From assembly GCA_944325875.1 (NCBI GenBank), contig CALVBU010000005.1, positions 92,398 through 156,397 of the forward strand: DNA of 64,000 nt, given 5' to 3'. Positions 1 through 8,727 of the stretch are shown here, in pieces. How positions within the stretch are numbered: the stretch's first letter is position 1; every line of letters begins with the position of its first letter. A model generated the notes under the pieces. The model had not been told where the DNA came from. It saw only the letters and a list, made by a program, of their open reading frames with translations, and searched no databases. Made by a program: the position numbers and the translations under genes. Source of the DNA: Candidatus Gastranaerophilales bacterium. GTDB lineage: Bacteria; Cyanobacteriota; Vampirovibrionia; Gastranaerophilales; Gastranaerophilaceae.

Positions 1-54
1 AATTAGCAGATAAATCTTCTAAGAAATAAAAACAAAAATATAATTTTAATTTTT

Positions 55-88
55 AAAAAGCAGGTCTTATAAAAAAACCTGCTTTTTT
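55..88 (-). terminator. Intrinsic terminator downstream of dnaN
   Basis: An 11-bp stem (AAAAAGCAGGT paired with ACCTGCTTTTT) is followed by a T-run on both strands, so it can act in both directions. It lies 31 bases beyond the dnaN stop codon. Confidence 0.8.
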
Positions 89-118
89 GTTTCTATATTA
101 TTTAATTCAATATTTTCA

Positions 119-1240
119 TTATCTGATTTGAACCGGCATTATCAAACAAACAAAATCTTCTTCACTGTTTGGTCTTAATACTGTTGCTGATAATGGCGTA
201 TTTAAACCGATATTTACTTCTTCGCAATCAATATTTTTCAATGCTTCTAGCACAAATTTATAATTGAATGCGATTGATAAATCTTCGCCTTCATAATTTA
301 TTGTTAATTCTTCTTCAGATTTACCAGAATCAGGTGTATCTGCTGTTAACTTCAATGTATTTTGAGAGAAGTCTAATTTAACAATACTTGTTTTTTCGTT
401 AACCATAATTGATACACGTTCAAGAGCTGAAATTAACTGAGAAACATTTACTGTTGCAGTTTTTGGACTTTCTGCTGGTATTAATTGGTTATATTTAGGG
501 AATTGACCTTCTAGTAATCTTGAAATTGTTATTGTCTTTTCTGATTTAATTACAATTTTTGTTTTTTCTGTATATATTTTTACAGATTCATCTTCCAAGA
601 ATGAACTCATTTTTATAAATTCATTCAATGTCTTAGATGGAATAATTAATTGTTGAGATTTATTTTCTGGATTTTTAATATTTTCACGAACTCTTGCAAG
701 CCTGTTTCCATCTGTTGAAGCAATTTCTAGAGTCTGTCCTTGAATATCGCATACAATACCTGATAAAAGATTGCTTGATTCATAACTTGCTGCTGCAAAA
801 CCTGCTTGACGAACAGCTTTTGTCAAAGGTTTTATTTCTATTTCAAAAGCATCTTCTTCATTTGCTATGAAAGATGAAACTTCCGGAGGAAATTCATTTG
901 CAGAAATACCGATAATATCAAATTTTGAGTTTTGACAAGTGATATTAACTGATGTTGAATCATTTGGCATTTCAAATGTAATTAATTTATCACCAAGCTT
1001 TGAAACTATCTCGTTGAGAGTCTTTGAAGGTAATGTAATTTTTCCTTCTTCTTCAACTTGAGCATTTACTTCTGCAATAACTGTCAAATCTAAATCTGTA
1101 GCAACCAGCTTAATTGTACTGTTATCAATAGTTTCAATTAATATGTTCAACAAAACAGGCTGTAATGCTCTTACACTTGTTGCTCTTTCTACAATTTTTA
1201 TACCGTTATATAAATCCTCTTTTTTAATTACAAATTTCAT
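119..1240 (-). CDS. dnaN: DNA polymerase III beta subunit (sliding clamp)
   Basis: The ring-shaped clamp tethers DNA polymerase III to DNA and recruits other replication and repair proteins. The 373-residue length is normal for the family. The N-terminus (MKFVIKKEDLYNGI) and the C-terminal LIMPVQIR peptide are typical DnaN, and the three repeated clamp domains span the whole protein. The start has a GGAG ribosome site just upstream. The gene is transcribed away from the intergenic region proposed here as oriC and ends at its own terminator. No dnaA is next to it, as is common in Cyanobacteria. Confidence 0.96.
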   Translation of the reverse strand: MKFVIKKEDLYNGIKIVERATSVRALQPVLLNILIETIDNSTIKLVATDLDLTVIAEVNAQVEEEGKITLPSKTLNEIVSKLGDKLITFEMPNDSTSVNITCQNSKFDIIGISANEFPPEVSSFIANEEDAFEIEIKPLTKAVRQAGFAAASYESSNLLSGIVCDIQGQTLEIASTDGNRLARVRENIKNPENKSQQLIIPSKTLNEFIKMSSFLEDESVKIYTEKTKIVIKSEKTITISRLLEGQFPKYNQLIPAESPKTATVNVSQLISALERVSIMVNEKTSIVKLDFSQNTLKLTADTPDSGKSEEELTINYEGEDLSIAFNYKFVLEALKNIDCEEVNIGLNTPLSATVLRPNSEEDFVCLIMPVQIR

Positions 1241-1351
1241 CCCATACTCCTTTGCTTATTATGTAGATATGATAATATAAATAAGCTCATAACTAAATGA
1301 TTTATAAACAAAATTTTACTTTACCTGCTCTAAGTTTTGAACACTAAATTC

Positions 1352-1581
1352 TTTATTATATATTATATTAATAAATATATATATAAATATAATAGTAATA
1401 ATAAAGCCCCATTATTTGTAGAAAACTATTTAAAACTATTGCAGCATAATACTTTCCGCTGTGTAAAAATTTGTAGAAAACTTTTTATAGTTTTCTACAG
1501 AAAAATCTAATATTAAAAATATCCTCTAAATGATGTAGAAAACAAAAACTTTTTCTACAATATTCTACAAAGTTTTCTACA
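1352..1581. other. oriC: Probable chromosomal replication origin (oriC)
   Basis: The 554-base gap between dnaN and rpoD has no convincing gene. It holds six exact copies of TTTTCTACA (minus strand at 1417, 1472 and 1534; plus strand at 1491, 1551 and 1573) and one variant, TATTCTACA, at 1561. This differs by one base from the cyanobacterial DnaA box TTTTCCACA. Read on the minus strand from the box at 1425-1417, a GGGGC tract (1410-1406) is followed by five consecutive TTA/CTA triplets (1404-1390), as in the DnaA-trio unwinding element. Next comes a stretch at 1352-1405 that is all A/T except for one G. Position beside dnaN agrees with cyanobacterial origins. Function is inferred from this architecture. 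Confidence 0.72.
1417..1581. repeat. DnaA-box-like nonamer cluster
   Basis: Seven nonamers lie within 165 bases. Two form inverted pairs. The pair at 1472-1499 extends to 11-bp arms (TGTAGAAAACT and AGTTTTCTACA) around a 6-base loop. The pair at 1534-1559 is a second inverted set. Such density of one 9-mer is not expected by chance in sequence of this composition. Confidence 0.8.
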
Positions 1582-1738
1582 ATCAAAAAGTCAAGAAATT
1601 TACAAAAATTTTTTGCTTGACAAATATATATTTGTGTGATATAAAGTGAGTGGGGTAAATGTATATTTATAAGTCTTGTCATACGACGAGACTTTCTTTT
1701 TCGGTTGGTGAGTTGTTTGTAAGTTTTTTTTTGATAAT

Positions 1739-1774
1739 AAAAAAAGCCCCAAGTTTTTCATTGGAGCTTTTTTG
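1739..1774 (-). terminator. Intrinsic terminator downstream of rpoD
   Basis: On the minus strand GCTCCAA pairs with TTGGGGC (one U-G pair), preceded by an A-run and followed by seven T. It lies 21 bases after the rpoD stop and would keep the dnaG-rpoD transcript out of the oriC region. Confidence 0.75.
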
Positions 1775-1794
1775 TTATTTATAAATTTATAATC

Positions 1795-2895
1795 TTATGA
1801 TTCTACGTATTCTCTCAAGCGTTTGCTTCTGTTTGGATGACGTAGTTTTCTAAGAGCTTTTGCTTCAATTTGTCTGATACGTTCACGTGTAACACCAAAC
1901 AATTGACCAACTTCTTCTAATGTTCTTTGACGTCCATCATCCATTCCGAAACGTAATCTTAGAACATCTCTTTCACGAGGAGATAATGTGCAAAGAACTT
2001 CTGCCAAATCTTCTCTTAAAAGTTCTGAAGCAACTGTTTTTATTGGTGCATCAGCTTCTTTATCTTCAATAAAATCACCAAGTCTTGAATCTTCTTCTTT
2101 ACCGATTGGTGTTTCTAAAGATAGAGGTTCTTGAGCAATTTTTATGATTTCACGAAGTTTTGGAATTGATACATTCATTTCAATTGCCAATTCATCTTCG
2201 GTTGGTTTTCTTGAAAGTTCTTGAGCTAATCTTCTTGTAACTTTTTTCAATTTATTAATAGTTTCAACCATGTGAACCGGAATACGAATTGTACGAGCTT
2301 GGTCTGCTATAGCTCTTGTAATTGCTTGTCTAATCCACCAAGTTGCATATGTTGAAAATTTAAAACCTCTTTCGTGGTCAAATTTTTCTGCTGCACGAAT
2401 TAGACCTAAGTTACCTTCTTGAATTAAGTCAAGAAATAACATTCCGCGTCCTACGTATTTTTTAGCGATACTTACAACCAAACGTAAGTTTGCTTGGACT
2501 AATTTTCTTTTTGCAATTGCACCAGGAGTTCCACCTTCTAGAATTTTTCTTGCAAGTTCAATTTCTTCATTTGCAGAAAGTAGCTTAATTCTTCCGATTT
2601 CTCTTAGATATAATCTAACAGGGTCATCTACAGCTATTCCTTTTGGTAGATCCATGTCATTTGCTGAATCTTCTTCATGTGAATTCATCATATAGATATC
2701 ATCAAGATTCATTTTGCCGCCCATTTTTTCGGTGACAATATCTTCGATATTATCTGTGCTGATGTCCATGTTCATGTAATTCACACCGTCAGCATCACCG
2801 TCTAACTGTCCATCCTCGTCAATATCTTGTAAATCCAAATTCTCGTCATCGAGAACACTTATAACAGAGGAGCTTGGTTGTCTTTTTTTAGTCAT
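1795..2895 (-). CDS. rpoD: Primary RNA polymerase sigma factor (sigma-70 family)
   Basis: Housekeeping sigma factor that directs RNA polymerase to -10/-35 promoters. An acidic N-terminal segment (about residues 15-85) precedes region 1.2 ([17 protein letters not shown]). Region 2 has the core-binding and melting helices ([30 protein letters not shown]). Region 4 has the -35-reading helix-turn-helix ([19 protein letters not shown]). At 366 residues it is the short group-1 form common in Cyanobacteria and Firmicutes. Its first 8 bases overlap the end of dnaG, so the two are probably co-transcribed and translationally coupled. Confidence 0.95.
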   Translation of the reverse strand: MTKKRQPSSSVISVLDDENLDLQDIDEDGQLDGDADGVNYMNMDISTDNIEDIVTEKMGGKMNLDDIYMMNSHEEDSANDMDLPKGIAVDDPVRLYLREIGRIKLLSANEEIELARKILEGGTPGAIAKRKLVQANLRLVVSIAKKYVGRGMLFLDLIQEGNLGLIRAAEKFDHERGFKFSTYATWWIRQAITRAIADQARTIRIPVHMVETINKLKKVTRRLAQELSRKPTEDELAIEMNVSIPKLREIIKIAQEPLSLETPIGKEEDSRLGDFIEDKEADAPIKTVASELLREDLAEVLCTLSPRERDVLRLRFGMDDGRQRTLEEVGQLFGVTRERIRQIEAKALRKLRHPNRSKRLREYVES

Positions 2896-4783
2896 TCATT
2901 TTCTCCAATTTCAGTTTATTATTTATCTTATCTCTAAGCTGCATTTGAAGTTTTAGGGCTTCTGTATCATCTTCATCTGCATTTTTATATAAATTTCTAA
3001 TTTTTTCTTTTTCTTCTTCCCACTGACAACGTTTAATCCTTGCAATATTTTCTTCTATCACACATATAAAGTCGTCGGGTTTTAGATTTGTGAATGTTTC
3101 GGAAATACTTATTAAGTCTGATAAAAGAGTCTGTATTTCAGGCTGTTCAATATATTCCGTGTACAATTGCTCAATTAATTCCTTTACATTATTTACGGTA
3201 CAAATTAATTTGTCAATTGTAGATTTTACATTTATTAATGTTTCGTCTGTAATGTACGAGTTGTCAATCATTTCGTTAATTTGGGCAAATGTTAAGTGAT
3301 TGTCGGGTACAAAAAAAACACTCAATAAATTTTTTTGCGCTTTTTGAGAAATTGTTAACTTTTTCGTAACAATTTTTTTAATTTCATTATCTGTCGATAG
3401 TGAAAGAGTTTGATTATTCTTTAGTTTTCGGATTTCTGAAAGCAGAGCTCTTTCTTCTATTCCTATTGCGTCTGCAACCATTTTTGTATATTCAGAACGA
3501 ATAATATCATTATTAATTTCAATTAATATTGGTATCACCAGTTTTACAAACTTTGTTTTTTCTTGAGGTGTTTTATAGTTATTTCTTTCTTTTAATAAAT
3601 TATTAATTTGAAAGTCTATCAAAAGAGGTGCATTTTTAACAAATTGCTTGTAACTTTCTGCCCCAACGGATCTGATGAATTCATCAGGATCTTTGCCTTC
3701 AGGTGGTGCAATAACTCTTATTTCACAAGAATATTTATCTTCTGATGCTGAGATATAACTTTCATCAAATTGTTTAATATTACCAAGACCTGCAAAAGCT
3801 TCTTTTATGATAGTAGCTCCTCTATCTGTAGCTTTTTGTCCGGCTGAATCTGTGTCGAAAGAAAGGTATATTCTTCTTGATTTTGTATAACGTGAAAGGA
3901 GTTTTACGTGTTCTGATGTTAAAGCTGTTCCGCAAGAAGCTACGGCATTTTCTATTCCATGAGCTTGAGCTGAAATTACGTCAAAATATCCTTCCATTAA
4001 TATTACGCCATCTTCTTCTTTTATTGCTTCTTTTGCTGTGTATAGACCGTATAAAAGTTTACTTTTATTATAAATTAGCGAGTCTGATGAATTCAAATAT
4101 TTTGGACTTTGATCTTTTTCTAACGCTCTTGCTCCGAAGGCAACATATTCGCCTAATTCATTTTGAATAGGGATAATTACTCTGTTTCTAAATCTATCAA
4201 TATAGCCATCTCTGCCCATTATTATGAGTCCGGCTTTTTCAAGGACTTCGTCAGAAAAGTCTTTTTTCAATACGCTATACAAAGTTTTATAAGCTTTTGG
4301 AGCAATACCGAGAGTAAATCTTTTCATAATTTCTTGAGAGATACTTCTTGATTTTAGGTATTCTAAAGCTCTGTCAGCTTCTTCTATGTTTTTATTCAAT
4401 AAAAGATCGTGATAAAATTCTGCAGCTTTTTTACAAGCGCTCATCATTTGTTCTTTTAAGTCTTTTGATTTATCTGTATGTTGAAATTTTTCAGGTAACT
4501 CAAGATTAAATCTTTTGGCCAAATCTTTGATTAATTCAAAGAATTCAACACCTTTTGTTTCCATAATAAATCGGAGCGCATCACCACCGGCACCACAGCC
4601 AAAACATTTGTAAATTCCAAGTTGCGGGTTAACCGAAAATGAAGGAGTCTTTTCTTTATGAAAAGGACACAATCCCCAATAATGGTTTCCGTTTTTTTTG
4701 AGTATAACCTGTTCAGATACTACTTCCACAATATCTAAACGGCTTTTTATTTCAGATACTAATTCCTCTAATGTTCTAGCCAT
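2888..4783 (-). CDS. dnaG: DNA primase
   Basis: Synthesises RNA primers for lagging-strand replication and works with DnaB (encoded at 25548-26933). The N-terminal CHC2 zinc-binding domain shows C39-x2-H42 and C60-x2-C63. The Toprim core shows the EGYFDVISA motif and the [11 protein letters not shown] acidic cluster near residues 260-315. The C-terminal part, which binds DnaB, is poorly conserved as usual. Length of 631 is normal. It forms an overlapping dnaG-rpoD operon, a known bacterial macromolecular-synthesis arrangement, here without rpsU. Confidence 0.95.
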   Translation of the reverse strand: MARTLEELVSEIKSRLDIVEVVSEQVILKKNGNHYWGLCPFHKEKTPSFSVNPQLGIYKCFGCGAGGDALRFIMETKGVEFFELIKDLAKRFNLELPEKFQHTDKSKDLKEQMMSACKKAAEFYHDLLLNKNIEEADRALEYLKSRSISQEIMKRFTLGIAPKAYKTLYSVLKKDFSDEVLEKAGLIIMGRDGYIDRFRNRVIIPIQNELGEYVAFGARALEKDQSPKYLNSSDSLIYNKSKLLYGLYTAKEAIKEEDGVILMEGYFDVISAQAHGIENAVASCGTALTSEHVKLLSRYTKSRRIYLSFDTDSAGQKATDRGATIIKEAFAGLGNIKQFDESYISASEDKYSCEIRVIAPPEGKDPDEFIRSVGAESYKQFVKNAPLLIDFQINNLLKERNNYKTPQEKTKFVKLVIPILIEINNDIIRSEYTKMVADAIGIEERALLSEIRKLKNNQTLSLSTDNEIKKIVTKKLTISQKAQKNLLSVFFVPDNHLTFAQINEMIDNSYITDETLINVKSTIDKLICTVNNVKELIEQLYTEYIEQPEIQTLLSDLISISETFTNLKPDDFICVIEENIARIKRCQWEEEKEKIRNLYKNADEDDTEALKLQMQLRDKINNKLKLEKMND

Positions 4784-4879
4784 ATTTCCACCAGTAATTA
4801 TATTTTAACATCAATAAATTTATTAGCAAAACATATATCTGAAAAATATACCCGATAGGGCAATTGTATATAGAAAATT

Positions 4880-6307
4880 TTGGAATATTATTATCCTGTT
4901 ATGCTGAATTTACAAGAAAAGTCGATATGCAAAAATGTATTATTTCTTGAGAAGATTGAGGATTTTCTTAAAGAAAAAGATATTTCTTCCAAAAAATTAT
5001 GTATCATAAAAACCGATTTTACAAATCTATCAATGCTAAAGAAAATTTCAAAAGCTTATCCTGGTATGGAAATTTGGCTTACTGGAAAAAACATAACGCG
5101 AGAAAAAATTTTTTTAGCTAACAAATATAATATAAAAAATGTTCTGCCATATCCTTATGATATGAAATCTGTTACGGAATTTTTTAAAGTAAAAGAAAAA
5201 AAGACTTCTGAACCTGTAAAAACAGAAATTCCTTCTTGGATAAAGGGAATGAAAGTTATGATAGTAGATGACAACGAGATGAATGTTGCTCTATTAGAGG
5301 AAACTCTTTCAGATACAGGTATTGAATTAAGATCTTTCACAAATCCTTTTGATGCCGCAGATTTAGTTTCTAAAGAAAAGTTTGATTTATTTCTGTTAGA
5401 TGTAATGATGCCTGATATGTCAGGTTTTGAATTGGGTGAAATAATTAGAAAATCAGAACTTAATTCTCAATCATTGATGATGTTTATTTCTGCGTTATCC
5501 GATTCAGAGAATAAAATTGCAGGATACAATCTAGGGTCAATGGCATATATTGAAAAACCTTTTGATGTTGCTGTTGTAAGGTGTCAGATAGTTAATGCTC
5601 TTAAAACAAAGCAATTAAATGATGCGATGAATGATACAAAAGAATCTTTCCTTGCAATGGTTACGCACGATTTAAAATCTCCAGTAAATTCTGAGATTGC
5701 AGCATTAGAATTGTTGTTGAAAAATTTTGGCAATTCAAAAGATGATGTGAAAGAGGAAATCATTACAGATATTTTGGCTGCAACAAAATATATGAAAAAC
5801 TTGCTTGAAAATGTACTCAATAAATATCGGTATGATAACCAAAAATATCAAATAACGAAAGAAATGCGTTCTATAAAATCTCTTATTGAAGATAGTATTG
5901 AAGAAACAAAATATGCAATCCTTGAGAAAAATCAAAGAATTCAGCTCACGAATAGAGCAAAAACAAAAGAAATTCCTATAGATTATCTAGAGATGAAAAG
6001 AGTTATTCATAATCTTTTGACAAACGCCATTGAATACGCCCCAAAACATTCAGCTATAGAGATAGATTTGTCAGAAAATAAGAAATCAATAGTTTTTGCG
6101 ATTAAAAATTTAAATAATGGTCTAATAATAAAAAATCCTGATGATATTTTTGAAAAATTTGTTTCACAGGCTAAAAAGAGCAAAAGAATAAGCTCAGGAC
6201 TCGGGCTTTATATTTCAAAAAAAGTTATAGAAGCTCATGATGGTTCAATTAGTTTAGATTTAAAAGATCCAAAATTTGTAAGATTTGTATTTTCTTTGCC
6301 AAAATAA
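4880..6307 (+). CDS. Receiver-histidine kinase signalling protein
   Basis: Cytoplasmic two-component protein without membrane segments. Residues about 15-105 look like a degenerate receiver fold with no clear phospho-acceptor. Residues 124-240 are a complete receiver (VDDNE at 129-133, phospho-acceptor D174, K226). The kinase part follows: HisKA with H263 (THDLKSP) and an ATPase domain (NLLTNAIEYA; GLGLYISKKVIEAHDG). The receiver-before-kinase order is frequent in cyanobacterial hybrid proteins. The start is uncertain: a TTG at 4880 opens the frame and an ATG at 4901 is an alternative. The stimulus and output are unknown; no response-regulator gene is adjacent. Confidence 0.85.
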   Translation: MEYYYPVMLNLQEKSICKNVLFLEKIEDFLKEKDISSKKLCIIKTDFTNLSMLKKISKAYPGMEIWLTGKNITREKIFLANKYNIKNVLPYPYDMKSVTEFFKVKEKKTSEPVKTEIPSWIKGMKVMIVDDNEMNVALLEETLSDTGIELRSFTNPFDAADLVSKEKFDLFLLDVMMPDMSGFELGEIIRKSELNSQSLMMFISALSDSENKIAGYNLGSMAYIEKPFDVAVVRCQIVNALKTKQLNDAMNDTKESFLAMVTHDLKSPVNSEIAALELLLKNFGNSKDDVKEEIITDILAATKYMKNLLENVLNKYRYDNQKYQITKEMRSIKSLIEDSIEETKYAILEKNQRIQLTNRAKTKEIPIDYLEMKRVIHNLLTNAIEYAPKHSAIEIDLSENKKSIVFAIKNLNNGLIIKNPDDIFEKFVSQAKKSKRISSGLGLYISKKVIEAHDGSISLDLKDPKFVRFVFSLPK

Positions 6308-6354
6308 TTCAAATAATGCATTAAAAATATTTGAACTCATTATATAATCCCATT

Positions 6355-7236
6355 ATGGACGTACAGAATCTTTCAGAATATTTAGAATACCTTGAGGTCG
6401 AAAAAGGGCTTTCTATTAATACAATAGAAGCGTACCGACGGGATTTGGGAGATTTTTTGTGTTTTTGTGAGTCGAGAGGAATTGAAAATTTAGATAACGT
6501 ACGTCGTTCTGAGGTAAATAATTACGTCCTAAAATTACATGATGAAAAAATGACAACAACAACAGTTGTTAGGAAAATAGCGTCATTAAGAGGCTTTTTC
6601 AAATGGCTATGTGCAAATGATTTTTGCAAATCTGATCCTACCTTGACACTTGAACAGCCCAAACTTCCAAAACGCTTGCCAAAGGTTATGACTGTGCAAG
6701 AAATAGAAGAAATTCTTAATCAAAACCTTGATGAAATGCATTCTGTAATAATTGAATTGCTTTATGGTTGTGGTCTTAGGGTTTCTGAGCTTGTTAATAT
6801 AAATCTTAGTGATATAGATATAAAGTCAAAATATCTTCAGTGTCTTGGGAAAGGTTCTAAAGAAAGAATTGTTCCTCTGGGCAAAAAGGCGATTTCTGCC
6901 TTGAATAAATATTTGCCGATAAGAGAATTTAATTTGCGTAAAAATAATGTTGAAACAAAAAATCTTTTGGTAGATGGAAACGGAAGAATTCTTACACGTC
7001 AAGATATTTATACATTTATTCATTCTCAAGGCGAAAAAATTCATAAGCACATTTCTCCGCATACTTTAAGGCATAGTTTTGCTACTCATTTACTTGAAAA
7101 CGGAGCTGATTTGAGGATTGTGCAGGAATTGCTAGGGCATAGTGATGTTTCGACCACTCAACTGTATACCCACGTAAGCAAAAAACGCTTGAAAGAAGTT
7201 TATTTTGCTATAAATGGTAATGGAGGGATAGGATAA
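6355..7236 (+). CDS. xerD: Tyrosine site-specific recombinase XerC/XerD type
   Basis: Likely one half of the XerCD system that resolves chromosome dimers at dif. The N-terminal SAM-like core-binding domain is followed by the catalytic domain. Numbered from the ATG at 6355, the active-site residues are R142, K166, H236, R239, H262 and nucleophile Y271 (QLYTHV). An upstream in-frame TTG at 6331 would add eight residues, but the ATG gives the usual length (293). A second Xer protein is encoded at 8724-9638. Which is XerC and which XerD cannot be settled by eye, so the symbol is provisional. The next gene starts two bases downstream, suggesting an operon. Confidence 0.85.
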   Translation: MDVQNLSEYLEYLEVEKGLSINTIEAYRRDLGDFLCFCESRGIENLDNVRRSEVNNYVLKLHDEKMTTTTVVRKIASLRGFFKWLCANDFCKSDPTLTLEQPKLPKRLPKVMTVQEIEEILNQNLDEMHSVIIELLYGCGLRVSELVNINLSDIDIKSKYLQCLGKGSKERIVPLGKKAISALNKYLPIREFNLRKNNVETKNLLVDGNGRILTRQDIYTFIHSQGEKIHKHISPHTLRHSFATHLLENGADLRIVQELLGHSDVSTTQLYTHVSKKRLKEVYFAINGNGGIG

Positions 7237-7237
7237 A

Positions 7238-7957
7238 ATGCTTCAACTCTTTATTACCGGAGTAAAACCAAATTCTGGCAAAACTTTTGTCACAGCAGGA
7301 TTAGCTGCTACTATGCAAAGTTTGGGTTACACATCTGCTGTTTATTTGCCTGTACAAACAGGTGCTATGGAACAAAACGGATATATTCAAGCTCCTGATT
7401 TGGTTTATATAAAAAAAGCCGATAGTAATATTAAAACTTATTGCTCTTACTTGCTGAAAAGTACGGATTTACCTCTATTTGCAGCTGCAGCAGAAGACGT
7501 TTTAATCGAAAAAGATATTATTTTTGAGGATTACTTGAGTATTTCAGAACGGTATGAGTGTTTTATAGTGAATGGTGTAAGCGGTCTTTCTACACCGTTA
7601 AGTAAAAATTTTCTGGAAGAAGATTTGATTAAAACTCTTGATATTCCGCTTTTAATTGTTGCGTCCCCTCTTGATTCTTCTTTTAATGAAATATTGCTTA
7701 CTATAAATAATGCAATATCAAAGAATATTCAACTCCGCGGTGTTATACTTAATGACTGTCCTTTTAAGACCGGAGATGTAAATATAAAAAATCTCCCTCG
7801 TATGATAGAAGAATATTCTAATACGAGAGTTCTCGGACTAATTCCTCATATACACGATATGAGAAACTTTAAGCCGGAGGATTTGATTTCTACAATTCTG
7901 TCAGGTGTCGATATAGAAAGCGTTTTCGATGTCAAAATTGCAAAACTAAGAATGTAA
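7238..7957 (+). CDS. Dethiobiotin-synthetase-like P-loop ATPase (divergent BioD)
   Basis: The fold is that of BioD, which carboxylates 7,8-diaminopelargonate to dethiobiotin in biotin synthesis. The P-loop is GVKPNSGKT (residues 8-16). The switch-like segment is LPVQTG where BioD normally has KPVxTG, so the substrate-binding lysine appears replaced. The NGVSGLSTPL segment stands where BioD has EGAGG. The rest (LLIVASPLDSSFNEILLTI; GVILND) matches. No other biotin gene lies nearby. It may be a divergent BioD or a related amidoligase/regulatory ATPase. It is probably co-transcribed with the xer gene upstream. Confidence 0.6.
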   Translation: MLQLFITGVKPNSGKTFVTAGLAATMQSLGYTSAVYLPVQTGAMEQNGYIQAPDLVYIKKADSNIKTYCSYLLKSTDLPLFAAAAEDVLIEKDIIFEDYLSISERYECFIVNGVSGLSTPLSKNFLEEDLIKTLDIPLLIVASPLDSSFNEILLTINNAISKNIQLRGVILNDCPFKTGDVNIKNLPRMIEEYSNTRVLGLIPHIHDMRNFKPEDLISTILSGVDIESVFDVKIAKLRM

Positions 7958-8042
7958 ACGAATGTAACGGTATATAGTTTTTATATACTCAAAAAGACAA
8001 TTTTTAAACGAAAAAGTTTTTTATAAAAATAGAGGTGTTATT

Positions 8043-8216
8043 ATGGATGATAAAAAAGAGAGAAATTTAACCCTTATAGAAAAAACGGAAGAAGCAGAAA
8101 TAAAATCTGCTAAAAAGGAAGTTTCTCATCATACAAATCCAATAATGAAGAAATTAATGACTTTTCATCACGAAAAAGCCTCTAAATTGTCTGTCAAAGA
8201 TTTATTTAAAAAGTAG
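8043..8216 (+). CDS. Small charged hypothetical protein (57 aa)
   Basis: A complete short frame with an AGAGG ribosome site 6 bases before the ATG. The product (MDDKKERNLTLIEKTEE... ending SVKDLFKK) is Lys/Glu-rich with a His-containing central segment (TFHHEKASKLS). It has no membrane segment and no recognised domain. It lies in the gap after the BioD-like gene and is convergent with the HTH gene. Not recognised. Confidence 0.5.
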   Translation: MDDKKERNLTLIEKTEEAEIKSAKKEVSHHTNPIMKKLMTFHHEKASKLSVKDLFKK

Positions 8217-8232
8217 CGAAAATCAAATATAG

Positions 8233-8454
8233 TTAATCAAATTTCAAGAGGTCACAAAGTTTCATATCAAAAGCGTCAGCAATTTGTGCCAAAGTCATAA
8301 CAGATGGTTTGTTTTTTAATCTTTCAATAGTTCCTATTGTAAGTAGGCTCATATCTGCTTTTTGTGCAAGTTTTTCTTGTGACCAGCCTCTAAGGATACG
8401 TTCTTTCTTTATTTTTTCTGCAATTTTATCAAAAAGATTTTCAGTATTATCCAT
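8233..8454 (-). CDS. HTH Cro/C1-type transcriptional regulator (73 aa)
   Basis: A single XRE-family helix-turn-helix domain fills the protein (GWSQEKLAQKADMSLLTIGTIER; MTLAQIADAFDMKLCDLL). It is probably an autorepressor. A perfect palindrome lies in the divergent promoter region, and a half-site (ACTCTAT, 8455-8461) directly abuts the start codon. A minus-strand TATAAT at 8467-8462 would place transcription start almost at the ATG, so the mRNA may be leaderless, as for phage CI repressors. No phage structural genes adjoin it. Confidence 0.8.
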   Translation of the reverse strand: MDNTENLFDKIAEKIKKERILRGWSQEKLAQKADMSLLTIGTIERLKNKPSVMTLAQIADAFDMKLCDLLKFD

Positions 8455-8472
8455 ACTCTATATTATAAGAAC

Positions 8473-8518
8473 TTGACAAAGAATAATCTATATATTACTC
8501 TATACATAGAGTAATATA
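8473..8518 (+). promoter_or_regulatory. Promoter with perfect 28-bp operator palindrome
   Basis: TTGACA at 8473-8478 is a -35 candidate for the rightward gene at 8533, with a weak -10 around 8496-8501. The palindrome at 8491-8518 has two exact 13-base arms (TATATTACTCTAT and ATAGAGTAATATA) around AC, and it covers the -10 region. The neighbouring HTH protein is the obvious ligand; binding is inferred. Confidence 0.65.
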
Positions 8519-8532
8519 TAAAGAGGTTTAGT

Positions 8533-8727
8533 ATGTCAATTACTTTTAAAGAAATTGAAGAACAGATGTTCAAAACAAAAGATTTGATAAGGACTCTTTG
8601 TGATACCGTTCATGTCTGTATGAAAGAACAAAGACCAATGCATCATATAGCTACACTTTGTCCTATAGTATTTGAACAATTTACAAAAACAGAACAAATA
8701 TTAGACAATTATTTTCATCAAAATTAA
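8533..8727 (+). CDS. Small hypothetical protein under the HTH operator (64 aa)
   Basis: The ATG has an AGAGG ribosome site 8 bases upstream. The product is predicted helical, with three Cys and several His (CDTVHVCMKEQRPMHHIATLCP), and has no membrane segment. It diverges from the HTH gene and its promoter overlaps the 28-bp palindrome, so it is probably the repressed partner of that regulator. Its last 4 bases overlap the convergent xer gene. Function not recognised; a toxin-antitoxin or small regulatory pair is possible but unsupported. Confidence 0.55.
   Translation: MSITFKEIEEQMFKTKDLIRTLCDTVHVCMKEQRPMHHIATLCPIVFEQFTKTEQILDNYFHQN

Noticed and set aside
1485..1682. A 65-codon minus-strand frame in the dnaN-rpoD gap
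   Set aside because: It runs through the DnaA-box-like cluster, has odd composition and no ribosome site; the region is better explained as oriC.
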